From Pseudomonadota bacterium (GTDB lineage Bacteria > Pseudomonadota > Gammaproteobacteria > Pseudomonadales > Pseudohongiellaceae): a stretch of 8,768 bases of DNA. The position numbers and the translations under genes were made by a program. Under the pieces are notes generated by a model. The model was not told the DNA's origin and searched no databases. It saw nothing but the letters and a program-made list of their open reading frames with translations. Below are positions 5,649 to 8,768 of the stretch, one piece after another. Each line of letters begins with the position of its first letter. Within the stretch, counting starts at the first letter, position 1. Location: assembly GCA_022563075.1 (NCBI GenBank), contig JADFOC010000075.1, positions 1-8,768 of the forward strand, given 5' to 3'.

Positions 5649-5744
5649 GCAATAAATGGAATAGATCCATTCACCGATGAAGGGATCTCTGGTAAGCAAA
5701 TGTGTATTATTGCAGTATAACCGGGACACATTCACGGAAATAAC

Positions 5745-5984
5745 ATGCAGCGTCAAGTAATAACTGAAGACGAACTAAGAAGCACCATATACACTGAATT
5801 CTTAAAGCATGGGCTCAGAATTCTTACTATTCGTGGCGGCCTGCAGAAGCACAGTAGCAGTAGTGATCGCTGCAATTGGCACATAAACTGGGATGAAAAT
5901 ATCGAAAAGCCCACCGATCAAGAACAATCTCGCTATGACGAAGCCATTAGTACACTGCGAGTACGGTACAACGTGGGACGGTAA
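5745..5984 (+). CDS. Small hypothetical protein (79 residues)
   Basis: The frame opens MQRQVITEDELRSTIYTEFLK and ends DEAISTLRVRYNVGR, with a CNWHINWDENIEK segment in the middle. It is hydrophilic, with no signal peptide or membrane segment. The layout of a charged N-terminal helix, a short NWHI strand and a terminal EAI..LR..Y helix looks like a compact folded protein. A weak GGAA ribosome site lies 5 bases before the ATG, and a TATAAC -10-like sequence lies at 5716-5721. I do not recognise the family. It sits alone among decayed sequence and could itself be a leftover of a mobile element. The opposite-strand frame at 5802-6011 is less convincing. Confidence 0.45.
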   Translation: MQRQVITEDELRSTIYTEFLKHGLRILTIRGGLQKHSSSSDRCNWHINWDENIEKPTDQEQSRYDEAISTLRVRYNVGR

Positions 5985-6446
5985 CTGTGAATCCTCCCCC
6001 ATAATTTTCACCGAGCATTTTTAATCTACTTAGACTATGAACGACTTATGTTGAGAAATTATTTCACCACTGCAATTAGAATTCTATTTAGAAATAAACT
6101 CGGAGGAAAAGAGGACCGATTTATCTAAAGGGTAAAAAACAAAGAGTGCTTTTTAGCCAAACTGGTGACTGACAAAAATTTAATCCCACCGGTCCCTTTA
6201 ATGGCCTTTAGCTTTTCCATTTCCTGTTCGGTCAGAGCCTGCATGAAGGATCCAACTAAAGATCGATCTGATACTGAAATATTGGCACTCGGTTTGGTCT
6301 CATTAATGCGGCTGTACGCCGTCAGCCTTTGCATCCATTGATCAGGAAGTTCAGGTGCCGTTGAGCACATGGATGCGCGAGAACGGCGAGGTCATAGCTG
6401 CATGCCGCTCTAACAGAGTCTTCTCATCCCAGGCTTGTCGCTCCAG
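5985..6446. other. Gene-poor stretch beyond the small hypothetical gene
   Basis: From 5985 to 6124 no coding frame, RNA or clear repeat was seen. A purine-rich GGAGG stretch near 6102-6112 on the + strand looks like a ribosome site but no start codon follows it. The rest holds the doubtful minus-strand ORF described separately. From 6446 down to about 6354, a run of 31 codons continues the amidase frame after its stop and ends in TGA. Together with the dehydratase remnant, this reads as decayed sequence. Confidence 0.4.
6125..6370 (-). CDS. Unrecognised ORF (81 residues), possibly a gene fragment
   Basis: The frame reads MCSTAPELPDQWMQRLTAYS at its start, then FMQALTEQEMEKLKAIKGTG near the end, with a basic, phenylalanine-rich tail. 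The EQEMEKLKAI stretch would make a charged helix. No ribosome site precedes the ATG, an in-frame stop lies only a few codons upstream, and no family is recognised. It may be the tail of a decayed gene or a chance frame. It lies downstream of the amidase gene on the same strand, 76 bases past its stop. Confidence 0.25.
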   Translation of the reverse strand: MCSTAPELPDQWMQRLTAYSRINETKPSANISVSDRSLVGSFMQALTEQEMEKLKAIKGTGGIKFLSVTSLAKKHSLFFTL

Positions 6447-8033
6447 TTATTTGTAGGTTTCGAGAAACGCCGGTGGCTGCCGGGCCTGGCTGCGTTGTTC
6501 GTAGTCGTAGGCAATCGCAATCAGAGCTGGCTCGGAAAAGGCGGGGCCGAAGAATAATATGCCGATAGGCAAGTCCTTGATGAATCCGGCTGGCACGGTG
6601 ATGCTCGGATAGCCGGCAACCGCCGCCAGTGTCGAACTGGGAATGTAATCACCGCCGTCGCCGCCGATCAGGTCAATCAGCCAGGCGACGTCGTTGCTGG
6701 GTGCGACGAATGCATCCAGTTGCAGGGCGGCGATGAGGGCGTCAATGCCCTTGGCCTGTGACAGTTCTTTTGCGGTTCGCAGCGCACTGAGATAGGCCGC
6801 TTCAGACAAGTCGCCTTTGGCCTGGGCCTGGGCAAACAGTTCCTGGCCGAAGTAGCGCATTTCCTGTTCTGCGTGGTCCTGATTAAACCGAATCAGGTCC
6901 TGCAATGACCGCATCTCTCCACCCCTGTTCTCAAGATATTGATTGAGGTCGGTCTTGAATTCGTAGAGCAACACTTCGTTTTCCGCATCATTCAATTCAG
7001 TCATGAATTCAAATTCAACATCGATAAGCGTGGCACCCCCTGCCCTGAGAATCTCCAGTTGCATTTCCATTAAATCATTTAGCGCCGGGCTATCATTAAA
7101 TAGTTGTCGCACGACACCGATGCGGGTTCCCATCAAACCGTCGTCTCGAAGGAACTGCGTGTAATCGCCGATGCCGTTGTTGCCCGGCACAGTAGTGATG
7201 GCATCGTTGCTATCGACACCTACCATGGCATTGAGCAACAGCGTGGCATCGGTAAGGGTGCGTGCCATCGGCCCCGCAGTATCCTGAGAATGAGCAATGG
7301 GTATGATGCCGCTACGTGAGATCAGACCCAGGCTTGGTTTGATGCCGACAATGCCGTTGAATGCCGCCGGACAAACCACGGAGCCATCGGTTTCGGTGCC
7401 AACGGCAAGCACGGTCAGGTTAGCCGCGACAGCGACCCCCGAGCCGGAACTGGAACCGCAGGGTGAACGATCCAGCAGGTAGGGATTATGAGTTTGCCCA
7501 CCGCGTCCGGACCAGCCACTGGATGAACTGGTGGAGCGAAAGTTCGCCCATTCGCTGAGATTGGTCTTACCGAGGATAATGGCACCGGCCGCTCGCAGAC
7601 GCCGGACCAGAAAAGCATCCTCGGCGGGTGTGGGCGAATCCAGCAATGCCAGGCTGCCGGCGGTTGTGTGCATGTTGTCGGCGGTGTCGATATTGTCCTT
7701 CAACAGTACCGGTATGCCGTGGAGCGCCGATCGAATCTGGCCGCCGAGACGTTCCGCATCGAGGGCCCGTGCGATCTCGTGAACGTCGGGATTGATCTCC
7801 AATATGGAATTCAGCTGCGGGTCCAGCTGTGCGATACGATCGATATAGTAGTCCACCAACTGCACGGAGCTCAGGTCACCCGCCTGCATCATCCCTTGCA
7901 ATTCGCCGATGGTGACTTCATCCAGAGTCAGACTGGCCCTCGGCACCGAATCCTCGCCTTGTGGTGCGCATGCCAGCAACACACAGGCACCTAAGATCGC
8001 GATCAGGGTGTTCCGTATTTTCGTCGCAGCCAT
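6447..8033 (-). CDS. Amidase signature family lipoprotein
   Basis: The 528-residue amidase is complete. The N-terminus (MAATKIRNTLIAILGACVLLAC) is a lipoprotein signal with the lipobox LLAC and C22 as the lipid-anchored residue, so the enzyme is exported and membrane-tethered. The Ser-cisSer-Lys triad is present: K112 in GIPVLLKDNID, S194 in SPCGSSSGSG and S218 in TETDGSVVCPAAF. The Ser-Ser spacing of 24 equals that of fatty acid amide hydrolase. The family hydrolyses amides to acid and ammonia or amine, and the natural substrate is not predictable. The length suits the family. The ATG at 8033 (GGAAC upstream) was chosen over a GTG one codon earlier at 8036. It follows the gamma-glutamyltransferase gene on the same strand after a 69-base gap, so the two may be co-transcribed. 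Confidence 0.95.
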   Translation of the reverse strand: MAATKIRNTLIAILGACVLLACAPQGEDSVPRASLTLDEVTIGELQGMMQAGDLSSVQLVDYYIDRIAQLDPQLNSILEINPDVHEIARALDAERLGGQIRSALHGIPVLLKDNIDTADNMHTTAGSLALLDSPTPAEDAFLVRRLRAAGAIILGKTNLSEWANFRSTSSSSGWSGRGGQTHNPYLLDRSPCGSSSGSGVAVAANLTVLAVGTETDGSVVCPAAFNGIVGIKPSLGLISRSGIIPIAHSQDTAGPMARTLTDATLLLNAMVGVDSNDAITTVPGNNGIGDYTQFLRDDGLMGTRIGVVRQLFNDSPALNDLMEMQLEILRAGGATLIDVEFEFMTELNDAENEVLLYEFKTDLNQYLENRGGEMRSLQDLIRFNQDHAEQEMRYFGQELFAQAQAKGDLSEAAYLSALRTAKELSQAKGIDALIAALQLDAFVAPSNDVAWLIDLIGGDGGDYIPSSTLAAVAGYPSITVPAGFIKDLPIGILFFGPAFSEPALIAIAYDYEQRSQARQPPAFLETYK

Positions 8034-8073
8034 CACTGTTCCAGCTTCGTTTCTGTGTTCGATAATGGGTTTC

Positions 8074-8089
8074 TCGATCGCTCGATCGC
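8074..8089. repeat. Tandem 8-base repeat between the gamma-glutamyltransferase and amidase genes
   Basis: TCGATCGC occurs twice in tandem (8074-8081, 8082-8089), and each unit contains the palindrome CGATCG. The pair can fold as CGATC-GCTC-GATCG. It lies in the short gap between the two minus-strand hydrolase genes. No T-run follows, so it is at most a weak hairpin or a polymorphic short repeat. Confidence 0.35.
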
Positions 8090-8102
8090 TTTGAGTAAGG
8101 AT

Positions 8103-8768
8103 CTAATAGGCGAGAGAATAGGCTTCGCGGCGCGGGTCGGCGGCCGCCGTGAGCACCTTCGTGGCTGGATCATAGAAGATCATCTGTGCGCCACCAAATG
8201 TCGCGGTCCAGCCGGCGATGACTCGGAGATTGTGGCCCCGTGCTTCGAGCCCGACCAGCGCCTCGGGCGCAACCCGATCCTCGATGGCAACCGCTAGCCC
8301 GCCGGAAGAACGAAAACGCGGCGCTTCTATTGCCTGCTGCGGTGTCATGCCGAATAGCAGCATGTTGTTCACGATCTGCAGTAGCGACTGGGTCTGACTG
8401 TCGCCGCCCGGCGTGCCCATGGTAAATGCAAAGCCACCATCCTCATACAGAGCCATGAGTGGTGACAGTGTGTGATAGGGACGTTTCCCCGGGCCTACTT
8501 CATTGGGGTGGCCGGACTGCAGCGAGAACAGGGCACCCCGATTGTGTAACAGGATCCCCGTCTCGGCATCGAGCAGTCCGGAACCGAAACCGGCAAAATT
8601 ACTCTGAATCCAGCTCACCGCATTGCCCCATCGATCCACCGCGGTCAGGTAAACGGTATCACCGGCATCGTCCCTGTCCTTGTCCCCACCTGCGAATATT
8701 TCATCGCCGAAGCCTGGCGCTACCGACTCCGCGGCCCGGCCGGCATCGACCAGGGTGGCGCGCTGACG
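8103..8768 (-). CDS. Gamma-glutamyltransferase, C-terminal part (cut by window edge)
   Basis: The last 221 residues are present and the frame is open to base 8768, so the GTG at 8639 is an internal Val, not the start. Matches to the small (catalytic) subunit of gamma-glutamyltransferase are GDTVYLTAVDRWGNAVSWIQ, FGSGLLDAETGILLHNRG, GHPNEVGPGKRPYHTLSP, the glycine pair in GTPGGDSQTQ that forms the oxyanion hole, GMTPQQAIEAPRFR and the terminal FGGAQMIFYDPATKVLTAAADPR. The enzyme transfers or hydrolyses gamma-glutamyl groups (glutathione and similar compounds), usually in the periplasm. The autoprocessing catalytic Thr and any signal peptide lie beyond the window. The end of the protein is intact. 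Confidence 0.93.
   Translation of the reverse strand, partial: RQRATLVDAGRAAESVAPGFGDEIFAGGDKDRDDAGDTVYLTAVDRWGNAVSWIQSNFAGFGSGLLDAETGILLHNRGALFSLQSGHPNEVGPGKRPYHTLSPLMALYEDGGFAFTMGTPGGDSQTQSLLQIVNNMLLFGMTPQQAIEAPRFRSSGGLAVAIEDRVAPEALVGLEARGHNLRVIAGWTATFGGAQMIFYDPATKVLTAAADPRREAYSLAY

Noticed and set aside
5802..6011. 69-residue minus-strand ORF opposite the small hypothetical gene
   Set aside because: It has weaker composition than the + strand frame and no supporting start context.
8103..8639. Complete 178-residue gene starting at GTG 8639
   Set aside because: The frame stays open to the window edge with family-typical sequence (GDTVYLTAV) before that codon, so it is the 3' part of a longer gene.
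1..8768. CRISPR array, insertion sequence with transposase, integrase or phage genes
   Set aside because: No regularly spaced repeats and no recombinase-like frames were found on either strand.

Overview
The window reads as bacterial chromosome, most likely a (marine or environmental) gammaproteobacterium. The tRNA-Thr gene encodes its own CCA end, and the lipoprotein amidase, gamma-glutamyltransferase and LysR genes are of proteobacterial type. The assignment is inferred from gene style only; no taxonomic marker gene is present.

Region 1 (1-5103) is a compact redox locus. A LysR-type regulator (4177-5103, + strand) is divergent from two minus-strand genes across an AT-rich intergenic region that carries a good T-N11-A operator candidate. 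The first minus-strand gene (2260-3875) is a Rieske [2Fe-2S] domain joined to an FMN/[3Fe-4S] glutamate-synthase-type domain. It is broken here by a one-base frameshift near 3383-3390. The second (117-2117) is an intact 666-residue fusion of a different Rieske domain to a complete thiamine-diphosphate (ThDP) enzyme of the pyruvate oxidase/acetolactate synthase superfamily. Two adjacent genes that each wire a Rieske centre to a different catalytic flavin- or ThDP-type domain are the most unusual thing in the window. They suggest a two-component oxidoreductase in which a 2-oxo acid (or other ThDP substrate) and a glutamate-synthase-like reaction exchange electrons through Fe-S centres. That function is inference.

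Region 2 (5100-6446) is a scar-like, gene-poor stretch. It holds a short Tat-signal ORF starting 9 bases after a tRNA-Thr(CGU) gene, the tRNA with its promoter, and a long imperfect inverted repeat whose left arm overlaps the tRNA promoter -35 region. It also holds a doubly deleted remnant of a threonine dehydratase-like gene, a small plausible hypothetical gene (5745-5984, + strand) and an unrecognised ORF. This pattern fits repeated insertion/deletion at a tRNA locus, although no integrase or transposase gene is visible.

Region 3 (6447-8768, minus strand) is an ordinary exported-hydrolase pair. The 3' part of a gamma-glutamyltransferase gene runs off the right edge, and 69 bases downstream of it is an amidase-signature-family lipoprotein with an intact Lys-Ser-Ser triad. 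Both probably act on amide or gamma-glutamyl compounds outside the cytoplasm.
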